64,000 nucleotides of DNA from Paractinoplanes tereljensis (GCF_016862435.1 NZ_BOMY01000021.1:62001-126000), one strand, 5' to 3'. Shown: positions 18,478 through 27,339, counted from the first letter of the stretch. Notes: generated by a model from the sequence alone, not told the origin. A program made the numbers and translations.

Positions 18478-19635
18478 ATGACAGATCTTGCTACCCGTAC
18501 ACCACGATCCCGCACGCCCAAACCCACCGAAACCACCGCCGATGTCGCGGTTGACGCGCTCCTCGACATCGTCGACGACCGCGCCTGGTTACGCGCCGAG
18601 GGCTATCTGCCCGGCGCGAACGACATCCAGGTCACCATGCAGCAGGTGCGTCAGCTCGGCCTGCGCCGCGGCGACCGGATCACCGGCTTCGCCAAGGTCA
18701 GCGGCGCCCGCCGGCCGGCCACGCTGTCGGTCGAGGCGGTCAACGGCCGCAAGCCTGGCCGCCGGCCCGACTTCTACGAGCTGACCGCGCTGTACCCACA
18801 GGAGCGGCTGCGGCTGGAGACCGACCCGAAGATCCTGACCACCCGGGTCATCGACCTGGTCATGCCGATCGGCAAGGGCCAGCGCGCGCTCATCGTGGCG
18901 CCGCCCAAGGCCGGCAAGACCATCATCATGCAGCAGATCGCCAACGCGATCACGGTCAACAACCCCGAGTGCCACCTGATGGTCGTCCTGGTCGACGAGC
19001 GACCGGAAGAGGTGACCGACATGCAGCGCACGGTCCGCGGTGAGGTCATCGCCGCGACGTTCGACCGGCCGCCGCAGGAGCACACCGCCGTCGCCGAGCT
19101 CGCCATCGAGCGGGCCAAGCGCCTCGTCGAGTACGGCGAGGACGTCGTGGTGCTGCTCGACTCGATCACCCGGCTGGGCCGGGCCTACAACCTGACCGCG
19201 CGGGGCGGCGGCCGTACGCTTTCCGGCGGTCTCGACTCGACGGCGCTCTACCCGCCCAAGCGGTTCCTCGGCGCCGCCCGCAACATCGAGGGTGGCGGCT
19301 CGCTCACCATCATCGCCACCGCCCTGGTCGAGAACGGCTCGGCGATGGACACGGTGATCTTCGAGGAGTTCAAGAGCACCGGCAACGCCGAGCTGAAGCT
19401 GGACCGCTCGCTGGCCGAGTCGCGCACCTTCCCGGCGATCGACGTGGCCGCCAGCGGTACCCGGCACGACGAGACCGTGGTCGGCAAGGCCGAGCTGGCC
19501 GTGCTCGCCCAACTGCGCCGCGCGCTGACCGGCCAGGACCCCCGCAACGCCTTGAATCAGCTGCTCGACCAGCTGCGCACGACCAACTCGAACAACGAGT
19601 TCCTCCGCCGGGTGGCCACGTCCCTGACGAACTGA
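18478..19635 (+). CDS. rho: Short transcription termination factor Rho (paralogue lacking N-terminal extension)
   Basis: Hexameric RNA-dependent ATPase/helicase that ends transcription. Only 385 residues: about 35 short N-terminal residues, then the cold-shock RNA-binding domain ([20 protein letters not shown]), the P-loop APPKAGKTI near 142-150, catalytic [14 protein letters not shown], Walker [12 protein letters not shown], the secondary RNA-site loops ([20 protein letters not shown]) and [13 protein letters not shown]. All catalytic elements are intact. Missing are the N-terminal helix bundle and the Arg/Asp-rich insertion that make the main actinobacterial Rho 600-700 residues long. It is not in the thrB-rho-prfA setting, so I infer an accessory second copy. 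GAGGAG lies 8 bp before the ATG. Confidence 0.9.
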   Translation: MTDLATRTPRSRTPKPTETTADVAVDALLDIVDDRAWLRAEGYLPGANDIQVTMQQVRQLGLRRGDRITGFAKVSGARRPATLSVEAVNGRKPGRRPDFYELTALYPQERLRLETDPKILTTRVIDLVMPIGKGQRALIVAPPKAGKTIIMQQIANAITVNNPECHLMVVLVDERPEEVTDMQRTVRGEVIAATFDRPPQEHTAVAELAIERAKRLVEYGEDVVVLLDSITRLGRAYNLTARGGGRTLSGGLDSTALYPPKRFLGAARNIEGGGSLTIIATALVENGSAMDTVIFEEFKSTGNAELKLDRSLAESRTFPAIDVAASGTRHDETVVGKAELAVLAQLRRALTGQDPRNALNQLLDQLRTTNSNNEFLRRVATSLTN

Positions 19636-19639
19636 CCTA

Positions 19640-20269
19640 CTACGGCGTGATGCGCAGCCGGCCCGCCTGGTAGGTGACGATTCCCTCGGCGTCCAGGTCG
19701 TACGTGCAGGCCGGACCCTCCCCGGTCACTCGCAGCCGGTTGTCGCTGACCTGCTGGAACGTCGCCCGTCCGGGCACCACGGTCAGCCACGGCATCCGGA
19801 TCCGGACCACCGGCGTGGTCGTCGCGGCCGCCCCCGGGGTGAGCTTCAGCGAGCGCATCGCCCAGGTCAGGAAGATCGGCGAGTCGGTGACCAGCAGCAG
19901 CCCGGCGTCGTCGATGCGGGCCGGGTCGTCGATGCCGGCCGGCGGTGCCTCGGGCTTGCCGGACTGTTCGCCGCCGCACGTCCACGGGCCGTCCGGAGTG
20001 CGGGCCAACGCGAGATTACGCCGCCAGCCACTGCCCTCGCAGGTCATGGTCAGTGCCCTTACCCGCCACGAGCCGTCGAGATCGGCGTGCCAGCGGGTGG
20101 TGTACGGATCGCGGCCGCCCACCACGGCCGAACCGGTCACGACGCCGGGCGCGGCGTCGTCGCGCAGCACCAGCTCGGTGCCGATCGTGCCGGTGCGCTG
20201 CCAGACCAGAGGTCCGTGCGCGCGGGCGGACGCCACCCGGCGCTGGGTGGACGCTGCTCCCAGGGTCAT
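19640..20269 (-). CDS. Putative glycolipid-binding family protein (PF06475-like)
   Basis: Conserved protein of about 209 residues whose fold family was named for glycolipid binding; no reaction is established. The pattern fits: WHADLDGSWRVRALTMTC, a long beta-rich core with GPWTCGG, a central IDDAGLLLVTDSPIFLTWAMRSL, and the end EGIVTYQAGRLRITP. No signal peptide or membrane segment is seen, so it is probably cytosolic. ATG at 20269 is preferred; the frame is open to 20341. It converges on rho with a 4-bp gap, so transcripts must overlap or stop within coding sequence. Confidence 0.72.
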   Translation of the reverse strand: MTLGAASTQRRVASARAHGPLVWQRTGTIGTELVLRDDAAPGVVTGSAVVGGRDPYTTRWHADLDGSWRVRALTMTCEGSGWRRNLALARTPDGPWTCGGEQSGKPEAPPAGIDDPARIDDAGLLLVTDSPIFLTWAMRSLKLTPGAAATTTPVVRIRMPWLTVVPGRATFQQVSDNRLRVTGEGPACTYDLDAEGIVTYQAGRLRITP

Positions 20270-20360
20270 CTCTGCTCGGCCGCCTCTCGGTGATGGGGAA
20301 TTCCCACACCATTGCACCATGCAAGGATTACCGCCACCCATCCAGCGGCTGACGTGATGT

Positions 20361-20855
20361 CTAATCCTGGAGTTCGGCGGCCTGCCGGGTCCAGCCCATC
20401 CACCACTCCTGCTCGGGCATCTCCCCCGCGGCGACGGCGAAGGCGGTGAGCGCGTCGGTCACCGCCGGCTGCCAGACCGGGGCGGTCTCGGCGACGATCC
20501 GTTCCAGCTCAGTGCGACGGCGGGCCATCACCTTCTCGACGATGTCGCGGCCGGCCGCGCTCAGCCGCAGCTGCACCACCCGGCGATCGTCGGTGGAACG
20601 CACCCGCCGGACCAGGCCCTTGCCGACCAGGCGGTCGGTCATCCGGGTGCCGGTGGACGGGTTGACGTTCAATTCCTCGGCGATGTCAGCGCCGCGCATC
20701 GAGCCCCGGGTGGCCAGCACGACCAGGGCTCGGAACTGCGGGATCGTCACGTCCGCCTCGACGTCGGCGAGGGCCCGGACGGTCAGCCCGACGAGGGCTC
20801 GGCTGGCACGCATCAGCGCCAGTACGGCCGGCTCGTGATCGGACGATGGTTGCAC
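20361..20855 (-). CDS. MarR-family transcriptional regulator
   Basis: Winged-helix repressor of 164 residues. Helix VTIPQFRALVVLATRG leads into the HTH GADIAEELNVNPSTGTRMTD and the beta-wing VRRVRSTDDRRVVQLRLSAAG, the standard MarR DNA-binding core. The ending EQEWWMGWTRQAAELQD is unusual but plausible for the dimer helices. GTG at 20855 is chosen; AATGAT lies 6 bases upstream and could be a -10, making the transcript leaderless. Its natural ligand and target are unknown; the nearest candidate targets are the adjacent glycolipid-binding-like gene and the GH55-like gene. Confidence 0.85.
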   Translation of the reverse strand: MQPSSDHEPAVLALMRASRALVGLTVRALADVEADVTIPQFRALVVLATRGSMRGADIAEELNVNPSTGTRMTDRLVGKGLVRRVRSTDDRRVVQLRLSAAGRDIVEKVMARRRTELERIVAETAPVWQPAVTDALTAFAVAAGEMPEQEWWMGWTRQAAELQD

Positions 20856-20867
20856 TACAACATCATT

Positions 20868-20900
20868 GCAGGGCCGGGGTGTACGCCACCCCGGCCCTGC
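20868..20900 (-). terminator. Strong hairpin after the GH55-like gene
   Basis: Perfect 14-bp arms (left 20868-20881 starting GCAGGGCC, right 20887-20900) enclose a 5-base loop. It begins 22 bp past the stop of the GH55-like gene and just before the MarR gene. No U-tract follows, which is common for actinobacterial terminators. Confidence 0.6.
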
Positions 20901-20922
20901 TTCGATCACGGTGCCGGTTCTA

Positions 20923-22794
20923 TTACGGTGCCGGGTAGTCGGTGACGAACACCGGGACACCGATACCAGTGGTGTCGGCCGGGCCGCCCACGCCGTTGAC
21001 GACGTGGTCGATGGTTCCGGCCGCCAGGTTGACGGTCATGATGTGGTGCAGTTTCACGCCGGGACGGTTCGGAACCTCGAAGCCGTTCTCGGTGTGGATG
21101 GACGGGTTGTTCTGGTTGAACACGTACACGCCGGCGCCGTAGAGGTTGTGGGTCTTGACCTTGTCCCCCACCTTGTAACCGGCGTAGCCCTCGACGCTGC
21201 CGTTCATCCAGTCGGCCTGGGTGGGCGGGTCGTAGGGCAGTTCGTTCTGGTAGAGCACGGTGGTGCCGCCGTTGCCGTTCCAGACGGTGTTGTACTTCTG
21301 GAAGTGCTCGACGAACAGGCCGGTCGCGGTCACGTTGTCGCCGTTGATCACGGCGCCGTAGCGGCCGGTGTTGGTCTTCCACCGTTCGGTGTCACCGCTG
21401 AAGCCCTCGACGCCGTGGTCGGCCCGCCACACCCAGGTGTGGTCGATGAGCACGTTGTCGCTGTTGACCTCGAGCGCGGTGTCGGTCTTGCCGATGTGCG
21501 GGCCGCCGACCCGGAAGTACACGTCGGACAGCGTGGTCGGGTTGTTCGCCGAGCTGGCACCGAGGCCCAGCTTGGTGCCGACCTGCAGCAGCGTCTTCGA
21601 CTCCTTGGTGCCGGCGTCGATGGTCAGGCCGGCCACGATGGCGCCGGGCACGTCGAGCACCCGCAGCGGGGTGGCGCCGTTCACGGCGGTCAGCGTCGCG
21701 TGGCCCTGACCGAGCACGACCTGGTTCGGCCAGAGCACGGTCAGGCTCTGGTCGATGTGGTAGACACCGGGGCTGAACAACAGGTTCTTGCCCAGCAGCA
21801 GGTTGGCCTGGATCAGCCACTCCGGGTCGGACGGCTTCGCGATGAAGAAGTTGCTCAGCGGGATGGTGCGGCCGGGAGTGAGGCCGCTCCCCCAGGTGAT
21901 GCCACTGCTGTTCTTCTGCGCCGACGGCACGCGCACGTTCCACTTGCCGGCCGCGTCGATGAACAGGTACGGCTTCTCCCGGCTGACCGGGGTCTTGGCG
22001 AGGGTGGTGTACGGCGTCGACGGGAACAGGTCCTCGCTCGGCGCGCCCTCCACCCCGGAGAACACCTGGTTCCAGACCGCGTTGCTCCAGCTGTCCAGCT
22101 TGCTGTTGCGGGTCAGCCACTGCTGCTGCGACCCGTTGACCACCGACCCGAACTGCGAGTCGGCGATGAAGCCGCCGCTGGCGTAGTAGGGGCCGGCCCC
22201 GCAGTAGTCCATCAGCGAGAACGCGCCGGACACGTTGACCCGGCGCAGCGAGACCGCCTGCGACACCGCCCAGAAGTTGGTGGCGCCCCGGCAGCCGTCG
22301 GTCTCCCCGTAGCCGTTGACCTTCAGCGACAGGTTGGACAGCGTCCGCCAGAAGTTGACAAGCGCCAGGCAGTTGCTGGTGCCGCCGTCGGCCGTACAGC
22401 GGTTGAAGACCTCGATCTTGCCGTTGATCACGACGTCGTTCGGGGACGCACCGAGACCGGCGACCTCGGTGTAATAGCCGACCTTGAATTTGAGCGGCTT
22501 GGTGTCCGTACCATATGTGCCGGGTTTGAAGTAGAACGCGTATCGATCAGTGCCCATCTCGTTGTTGACCTGCTTGGCGTAGGTCGCGTCGAGCACCGCC
22601 TGGATCTGCTCCACCGGCTGGCTCGGGTCGAAGATGGTCACGTTGCTACCGAAAGCCGGCGTCGGAACCGCCTTGGTGGTGGGGTTGGCGTGCGCGGCGG
22701 TGCCGGTCAGCGAGCCGACGGTCACCACCGCGAGCCCGATGGCGAAGATCCGCCCGAACTGCCGGCGAACCGCTCGCCCGGCGCGAGTCGTCAT
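20923..22794 (-). CDS. Secreted GH55-like beta-helix protein (often labelled adenylyl cyclase)
   Basis: Exported protein of 623 residues. An Arg-rich signal peptide (FGRIFAIGLAVVTVGSLTG, cleavage after AHA) precedes a large right-handed beta-helix pair typical of GH55 exo-beta-1,3-glucanases: YYTEVAGLGASPNDVVINGK, SNCLALVNFWRTLSNLSL, QQWLTRNSKLDSWSNAVWNQ, IAGLTIDAGT-like repeats and VLIDHTWVWRADHGVEGF. Homologues in Streptomyces are often annotated adenylyl cyclase; the sequence supports the glycosidase-like fold, not a cyclase. Activity on laminarin-type glucan is inferred. It is divergent from a LacI regulator 197 bp away, the probable controller. The ATG at 22794 begins the signal peptide. 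Confidence 0.8.
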   Translation of the reverse strand: MTTRAGRAVRRQFGRIFAIGLAVVTVGSLTGTAAHANPTTKAVPTPAFGSNVTIFDPSQPVEQIQAVLDATYAKQVNNEMGTDRYAFYFKPGTYGTDTKPLKFKVGYYTEVAGLGASPNDVVINGKIEVFNRCTADGGTSNCLALVNFWRTLSNLSLKVNGYGETDGCRGATNFWAVSQAVSLRRVNVSGAFSLMDYCGAGPYYASGGFIADSQFGSVVNGSQQQWLTRNSKLDSWSNAVWNQVFSGVEGAPSEDLFPSTPYTTLAKTPVSREKPYLFIDAAGKWNVRVPSAQKNSSGITWGSGLTPGRTIPLSNFFIAKPSDPEWLIQANLLLGKNLLFSPGVYHIDQSLTVLWPNQVVLGQGHATLTAVNGATPLRVLDVPGAIVAGLTIDAGTKESKTLLQVGTKLGLGASSANNPTTLSDVYFRVGGPHIGKTDTALEVNSDNVLIDHTWVWRADHGVEGFSGDTERWKTNTGRYGAVINGDNVTATGLFVEHFQKYNTVWNGNGGTTVLYQNELPYDPPTQADWMNGSVEGYAGYKVGDKVKTHNLYGAGVYVFNQNNPSIHTENGFEVPNRPGVKLHHIMTVNLAAGTIDHVVNGVGGPADTTGIGVPVFVTDYPAP

Positions 22795-22940
22795 GCTGGA
22801 GGGGTCCTTCCCGTAAAGGGTTTGCAACAGACTTGATCTCAGCTGGCAACAGATGCTCGTTGATGTCAACCTCACCGAGAGGCGCATAGGCGGCGGCTCC
22901 GGACATCTCGGCCCGGTTCCGCAACAGGAACTGCCCGAAC

Positions 22941-22966
22941 GGGCGCCGGTACCGGTACCGGCGCCC
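22941..22966. promoter_or_regulatory. Perfect 26-bp palindrome upstream of the LacI gene
   Basis: Half-site GGGCGCCGGTACC followed directly by its exact reverse complement, with a central CG as in LacI-family operators. It sits 10-25 bp before the LacI-family gene and about 150 bp upstream of the divergent GH55-like gene. An autoregulatory or shared operator is the likely role; a cruciform or weak terminator is the alternative. Confidence 0.5.
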
Positions 22967-22991
22967 CCGGCCTGCGGTGTCTACTGAACCG

Positions 22992-23945
22992 ATGACCGGA
23001 CTCGTGGATGTCGCCCGCCGGGCGGGTGTTTCGCCGGCCACCGCGTCCCGGGTGCTGTCCGGCGCCGGGCCGGCCTCGGCCGCCAGCCGGGAACGTGTTC
23101 TGGCCGCCGCGGGCGAACTCGGTTACGCGGCCCATCCGGTCGCGCGCATGCTGGCTAAGGGTGACGGCACCCGGATCGTGCTCGCGGTGCGTGACGACCG
23201 GGCCGACGCGCTGCGTGATCCGTTCGTCAGCCGGGCCACGGCCGCGGTGGCCGAGGTCGCCGACGCGGCCGGGCTGGGCGTGGCACTGCGGCAGCTCCCG
23301 CTCGACTGCGCCGCCGGCCTCGAGACCATCGCGGCCGACCGGTCGGTGGCGGCGCTCGTGCTGACCGGCCACGACACCGCGACGCTGGGCGCGCTGCCGC
23401 GCCGGTTGTCCGGTCGCACGGCGGCGATCGGGGTCGGCGCTCCCGGCGTCCCGAACGCCGACGTCGACAGCCGGGCCGGATTCGGCGCACTGCTTCGCCA
23501 CCTGCACGAACAGGGCCGCCGGCGGGTGGTCCTGGTGGGCGGTCCGCGATGGCTGGGCGCGGCGAGAGCCCCACTTGCGGCGTACGCCGATTTCGCACTC
23601 GCCATCGGCGTGCCCCCGCGCAGCGTGACCGGGGCGGTCACCGTGGAACGCGGCCGGGCCGCCACCTACCGCATCCTGTCCCGCTGGCCGGACACCGACG
23701 CGATCGTCGCGGTCAGCGACGCCGTCGCCCTGGGCGTGCTGGACGCCCTGCACGAGCTGGGCCGACGGGTCCCGGACGACGTGGCGGTGACCGGTTTCGA
23801 CGATGCCCCGGTGGCCGGCCCGGCGCTGACCACGGCCACCCATCCGGTCGAGCGGATCGCCACCGCGGCCGCCACCGCGGCCCTGACCGGGGTGCGGGAG
23901 ACCCGGTTGTTCCCGAGCCACCCGGTCCTGCGTCAAACCACCTGA
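22992..23945 (+). CDS. LacI-family transcriptional regulator
   Basis: Sugar-responsive repressor of 317 residues. The HTH is canonical: LVDVARRAGVSPATASRVLS with hinge helix ARMLAKG; then a periplasmic-binding-protein-type effector domain with RRVVLVGGPRWLGAAR, DAIVAVSDAVALGVLDAL and VTGFDDAPVAGPALTT. ATG 22992 is taken; the GTG at 22977 is an in-frame alternative five codons earlier. The 26-bp palindrome immediately upstream is a probable autoregulatory site. The divergent secreted GH55-like gene is the best candidate target. Confidence 0.9.
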   Translation: MTGLVDVARRAGVSPATASRVLSGAGPASAASRERVLAAAGELGYAAHPVARMLAKGDGTRIVLAVRDDRADALRDPFVSRATAAVAEVADAAGLGVALRQLPLDCAAGLETIAADRSVAALVLTGHDTATLGALPRRLSGRTAAIGVGAPGVPNADVDSRAGFGALLRHLHEQGRRRVVLVGGPRWLGAARAPLAAYADFALAIGVPPRSVTGAVTVERGRAATYRILSRWPDTDAIVAVSDAVALGVLDALHELGRRVPDDVAVTGFDDAPVAGPALTTATHPVERIATAAATAALTGVRETRLFPSHPVLRQTT

Positions 23946-24478
23946 GTCACCGTGCAGACCGTGACCGCCGCGCGGCCTGGACACCCTTTCAGAATCAAGG
24001 TCCCAAGAAACGAAACCCTTGTCCGGTACGGACGACGCCGTAGACAACCGCAATTACCCCCGGCCGCCGCCACCGCGCGACCGGCGTGCAACACCGGCAC
24101 GTGCCGCGACGCTCGCGCAACGAACACCCACCCCCAGGAGCTTTGCTTTGCGCACCAATACGCCCTGCTCTGCTCACCTCCGGTAAGCGCGCCATTCCGG
24201 CGCGATCTTGCGGAGTTCCTGTTCGCTGCGAGCAGTAGGTCTTCAAGGTCTGCGGGTCTTGGGTCGGGACCGCCCGTGGCGGGCGCGCGGAGGGCGAGCT
24301 GCACCCACCGGGACCGAGTGCCACGGGAGCGGACCGGCCCGTACCGAAAGGTCTGCTCTTTCCGGCGAAAGCGGCCAGCGTTCCGGAAGCCGGCCCGTCG
24401 CGGAGAGGTTTCTTTGGGGATCGGCGCGCCGATCGGTATGGCGGGTGTGGAACGCCGGACCTCGAGCGCGAAAGATGT
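23946..24478. other. 533-bp gene-free interval between convergent genes
   Basis: No frame here looks coding by composition or family resemblance. It holds a 12-bp palindrome CGGCACGTGCCG near 24095 and a 16-bp palindrome GATCGGCGCGCCGATC at 24419-24434. A short TTG-started frame (MRTNTPCSAHLR) follows a GGAG near 24138, too little to call. The GC content is lower around 23980-24030 than in the flanks. Confidence 0.5.
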
Positions 24479-25099
24479 CTATAGGGCGGTCGGCTCCCCC
24501 GCCGTCAGGCGATGGGTCGGGATTTCGCTGAACGCGCCGAGCATGCCTGCGTACTTCGCCGGGTCGGCGGTTTCGCCCTCGTGCATCGGCACCGCGACCC
24601 GGGGGCGGGCCGCCCGGACGTAGTCGACCGCCTCGGCGATCTTGAGCCATGGGCCGTCGATGGCGACCGCGAGCACGTCCACCTCGCCGGGCGGCAGCGC
24701 GAACGAGTCGCCCGGGTGGAAGAAGGCGCCGTCGTCGACGAGATAGGCGTTGTTGGTGCAGCCGGGGATCGGGCCGTAGACGGCCGCGTGCAGGCCGCCG
24801 TGCACGTCGACCGTGGTGCGGCCGAAGGTCAGCCGCTCCCCCGGCCGGGCCACCTCGGCCGTGGGCAGGCCGTCGAGTGAGCCCGCCGAGTCGGGATCGA
24901 CGATCAGGCGGGCGCCGGGGTTGGCGGTCAGCAGGGCGGCGACCCGGGCGGCGTCCACGTGGTCGCGGTGCTGGTGGGTGACCAGCACCGCGTCGAGTTC
25001 GGTGAGCGCGGCGAAGTCCGACATCGTGCCCGGGTCGATCAGCAGCCGGACATCGGTTTCGACCAGCAGGCACGCGTGCCCGAGATGGGTCAACTGCAC
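24479..25099 (-). CDS. MBL-fold metallo-hydrolase (UPF0173-like)
   Basis: Metallo-beta-lactamase-fold hydrolase of 206 residues, related to UlaG/UPF0173 proteins. Metal ligands are seen in THQHRDHVD (HxHxDH) and later in DDGAFFHPGDSF and AVPMHEGE. The short length lacks the substrate cap of beta-lactamases; the substrate is unknown. The GTG at 25099 is preferred because GAGGG lies 5 bp before it and the family starts MQLTHLGHACLLVE; the GTG at 25108 is an alternative. It lies downstream of the ABC-2 operon (54 bp) in the same direction. Confidence 0.82.
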   Translation of the reverse strand: MQLTHLGHACLLVETDVRLLIDPGTMSDFAALTELDAVLVTHQHRDHVDAARVAALLTANPGARLIVDPDSAGSLDGLPTAEVARPGERLTFGRTTVDVHGGLHAAVYGPIPGCTNNAYLVDDGAFFHPGDSFALPPGEVDVLAVAIDGPWLKIAEAVDYVRAARPRVAVPMHEGETADPAKYAGMLGAFSEIPTHRLTAGEPTAL

Positions 25100-25153
25100 G
25101 GCCCTCACCGACTCTCACTCAAGGAACACGACGTTCGCTGGCCGAGACTACCC

Positions 25154-25915
25154 TCAACCGATCTTCCGCCGGTAGGCCCGCATGGCGAGGGCGTAGGCGA
25201 CCACCAGGATGGCGGCGCACCACGCTAGCGCGGTCCAGATCTCGCTGCCGACCGGTTGCTGCTCCAGCAGGGCGCGGACCGAGTCGACGATCGAGGTGAC
25301 CGGCTGGTTCTCGGCGAACGCGCGCACCGGGCCGGGCATCGTCTCGGTCGGGACGAACGCCGAGCTCACGAACGGCAGGAAGACGAGCGGGTAGGAAAAG
25401 GCGGAGGCGCCGTCGACGGTGGTCGCGGTCAGGCCGGGGATCACCGCCACCCAGGTCAGGGCGAGGGTGAACAGACCGAGGATGCCGCCGACGGCGAGCC
25501 AGGCCAGGATGCCGGCCGACGAGCGGAACCCGATGATCAGCCCGGTCAACAGGATGACCACGACCGAGATGCCGTTGGCGACCAGCGACGTCAGCACGTG
25601 CCCCCACAGCACCGACGAGCGGGCGATCGGCATCGAGTGGAAGCGCTCGAAGATGCCCCGCTGCAGATCCGCGAACAGGCGATAGGCGGTGTACGAGATG
25701 CCGCTCGCGATCGCGATGAGCAGGATGCCGGGCATCAGGTAGTTGACGTAGTTGTCGGTGCCGGTCTCGATGGCGCCGCCGAACACGTACCGGAACAGCA
25801 GCAGGAACGCGATCGGCATGATGGTGACCGTGATGATGGTGTCCAGGCTGCGGGTCACGTGCCGCACCGAGCGGCCGAGCATCACCGAGGTGTCGCTCAG
25901 GGCGTGCGTGGTCAT
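25154..25915 (-). CDS. ABC-2 type transporter permease (DrrB-like)
   Basis: Six-helix permease of 253 residues for drug, lipid or polymer export. Hydrophobic stretches include TVTIMPIAFLLLFRYVF, YLMPGILLIAIASGISYTAY and GISVVVILLTGLIIGF. The ABC-2 signature ERFHSMPIARSSVLWG and the ending FVPTETMPGPVRAFAENQPV are typical of DrrB. ATG at 25915 overlaps the ATPase stop as ATGA. It is the last gene of the DUF2089 operon. The substrate is not predictable. Confidence 0.9.
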   Translation of the reverse strand: MTTHALSDTSVMLGRSVRHVTRSLDTIITVTIMPIAFLLLFRYVFGGAIETGTDNYVNYLMPGILLIAIASGISYTAYRLFADLQRGIFERFHSMPIARSSVLWGHVLTSLVANGISVVVILLTGLIIGFRSSAGILAWLAVGGILGLFTLALTWVAVIPGLTATTVDGASAFSYPLVFLPFVSSAFVPTETMPGPVRAFAENQPVTSIVDSVRALLEQQPVGSEIWTALAWCAAILVVAYALAMRAYRRKIG

Positions 25916-26676
25916 CGCTGCTCCTTCCGGTCGCGGCCGACGATGGCCAGGAAGATCTCCTCGAGGGTGGGTTGCCGCTCCACGTACTCGACCTGGGCCG
26001 GTGGGAGCAGTTCGCGCAGCTGGGCCAGCGTGCCGGAAACGATGATCGTGCCCTGGTGCAGGATGGCGATCCGGTCGGCGAGCTTCTCGGCCTCCTCCAG
26101 GTGCTGAGTGGTGAGGAAGACGGTCGTGCCGCTGTCGGCCAACTGCTGGATCACCTGCCACACCTCGATGCGGCCCTCCGGGTCGAGCCCGGTGGTCGGC
26201 TCGTCTAGGAAGATCACCGGCGGGGCGCCGATCAGGCTCATCGCGATGTCGAGGCGGCGGCGCATGCCACCCGAGTACGTCGCCACCCGGCGCCCGGCCG
26301 CGTCGGCCAGACCGAAGCGTTCGAGCAGGTCGTCGGCGATCCCGCGGGGGTCGCCGACCCGGCGCAGCCGGCCGATCAGGATGAGGTTCTCCCGGCCGGT
26401 GAGGATCTCGTCGACCGCGGCGAACTGGCCGGTCAGGCTGATCGACTCGCGCACCTGAGCGGCCTGGTCGACCACGTCGAAGTCGTTCACGGTGGCCGCA
26501 CCCGCGTCCGGCTTGAGCAGGGTGGCGAGGATGCGCACGATGGTGGTCTTGCCGGCGCCGTTGGAGCCGAGCAGCGCGAAGATGCTGCCGCCGGCCACCT
26601 CGAAGTCGACACCCTTCAGTACGTGCAGTTTGTCGTAGGACTTGTGCAGGCCGTGGACGGCGATCGCGGTCGTCAT
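25912..26676 (-). CDS. ABC transporter ATP-binding protein (DrrA-like)
   Basis: ATPase partner of the downstream permease, 254 residues. It has Walker A LLGSNGAGKTTIVRILATLL, the signature YSGGMRRRLDIAMSL, Walker B VIFLDEPTTGLD and the H-loop TTQHLEEAEKLADRI. The C-terminal extension ending PTLEEIFLAIVGRD is the DrrA-type regulatory tail. It overlaps both neighbours by ATGA, so the SHOCT-like, ATPase and permease genes are tightly coupled. Confidence 0.93.
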   Translation of the reverse strand: MTTAIAVHGLHKSYDKLHVLKGVDFEVAGGSIFALLGSNGAGKTTIVRILATLLKPDAGAATVNDFDVVDQAAQVRESISLTGQFAAVDEILTGRENLILIGRLRRVGDPRGIADDLLERFGLADAAGRRVATYSGGMRRRLDIAMSLIGAPPVIFLDEPTTGLDPEGRIEVWQVIQQLADSGTTVFLTTQHLEEAEKLADRIAILHQGTIIVSGTLAQLRELLPPAQVEYVERQPTLEEIFLAIVGRDRKEQR

Positions 26677-27080
26677 TCGCAGAACACCTTCACCTTGCTG
26701 TCGGTCGAGTCGACGTCGATGCTGACGTCGTCGAGATGCTCGATGAGTTCTTCCAGTTGCTGCGGCTTGAGCTGGGTGAGGTCGATCGGCACGCCGGCCT
26801 TGTCCAGCTCGGCGTTGGCCCGGGCCAGCGCCTGCGGTGGGAGGAGGCTGGTCAGCCGGACCCCGGCGCGCAGCAGCTTGAGCGGGACCCGGACGTTGAT
26901 CTGGCCCGCCCCGTCGGTGGGGTCCTCCCAGGTGACCAGCACCCGCAGGTACTTCGGCATGGTCACGGCGGCCGGCTCGGGCCGCTCCCGGGCCAGGGCG
27001 TCGAGAAGCTTCTCGGCCTCGTCCGCGGTGATCTTGCCGTCGGCCAGCATCTGCAGGATCTGGCGGCGTTGCTCGTTCAT
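26673..27080 (-). CDS. SHOCT-like/YvlB-N-type small protein
   Basis: 135-residue protein. The start MNEQRRQILQMLADGKITAD followed by EAEKLLDAL is the short helical SHOCT-like module found at the N-terminus of YvlB/LiaX-type stress proteins. The rest (KYLRVLVTWEDPTDGAGQIN, VPLKLLRAGVRLTSLLPPQA) resembles the adjoining adhesin-like segment. It is presumably a regulator or accessory factor of the ABC exporter with which it overlaps. AGGAG sits before the ATG. No enzyme motif is visible. Confidence 0.75.
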   Translation of the reverse strand: MNEQRRQILQMLADGKITADEAEKLLDALARERPEPAAVTMPKYLRVLVTWEDPTDGAGQINVRVPLKLLRAGVRLTSLLPPQALARANAELDKAGVPIDLTQLKPQQLEELIEHLDDVSIDVDSTDSKVKVFCE

Positions 27081-27093
27081 CGGTGCTCCTGCC

Positions 27094-27339
27094 TCATCGG
27101 ACGCTCACCCGCACGGCCGTGTGGCCGTCATCGATTTCGAACCGGGCGCCCGGCAGCGCCCACAGCAGCCGCCCGACGCCGAGCAGCGCACCCAGCGCGC
27201 TGATCCGGTAGACGCGGCAGGCGATCAGCCCGCCGAGGACGGCGAGCAAAAGCAAAGGAGAAAGAAGAAGGGCGACGGGTACGACCGGTACGAAGAACCG
27301 GTGCCGCCCGGCCCGGACCGTCACCAGCTGCGGGATCAT
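27094..27339 (-). CDS. Small membrane protein of the DUF2089-ABC operon
   Basis: 81 residues with one strong hydrophobic helix or a hairpin (FVPVVPVALLLSPLLLLAVL followed by GGLIACRVYR) and a C-terminal soluble strand region ARFEIDDGHTAVRVSVR. It overlaps the DUF2089 gene stop by ATGA, so it is real despite its size. Role unknown; a membrane anchor between the regulator and the SHOCT-like protein is a guess from gene order. Confidence 0.72.
   Translation of the reverse strand: MIPQLVTVRAGRHRFFVPVVPVALLLSPLLLLAVLGGLIACRVYRISALGALLGVGRLLWALPGARFEIDDGHTAVRVSVR

Noticed and set aside
20923..22794. Adenylyl cyclase
   Set aside because: Homologues carry that label, but no cyclase catalytic motif is present and the beta-helix/GH55 blocks are clear.
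20866..22836. 656-codon open frame on the plus strand
   Set aside because: Antisense to the GH55-like gene; composition (Val/Gly/Asp/His-rich) is typical of a mirrored frame.
23946..24478. Small gene or riboswitch in the convergent gap
   Set aside because: No known aptamer core, no family-like peptide, and both flanking genes end here, so no downstream gene would be controlled.
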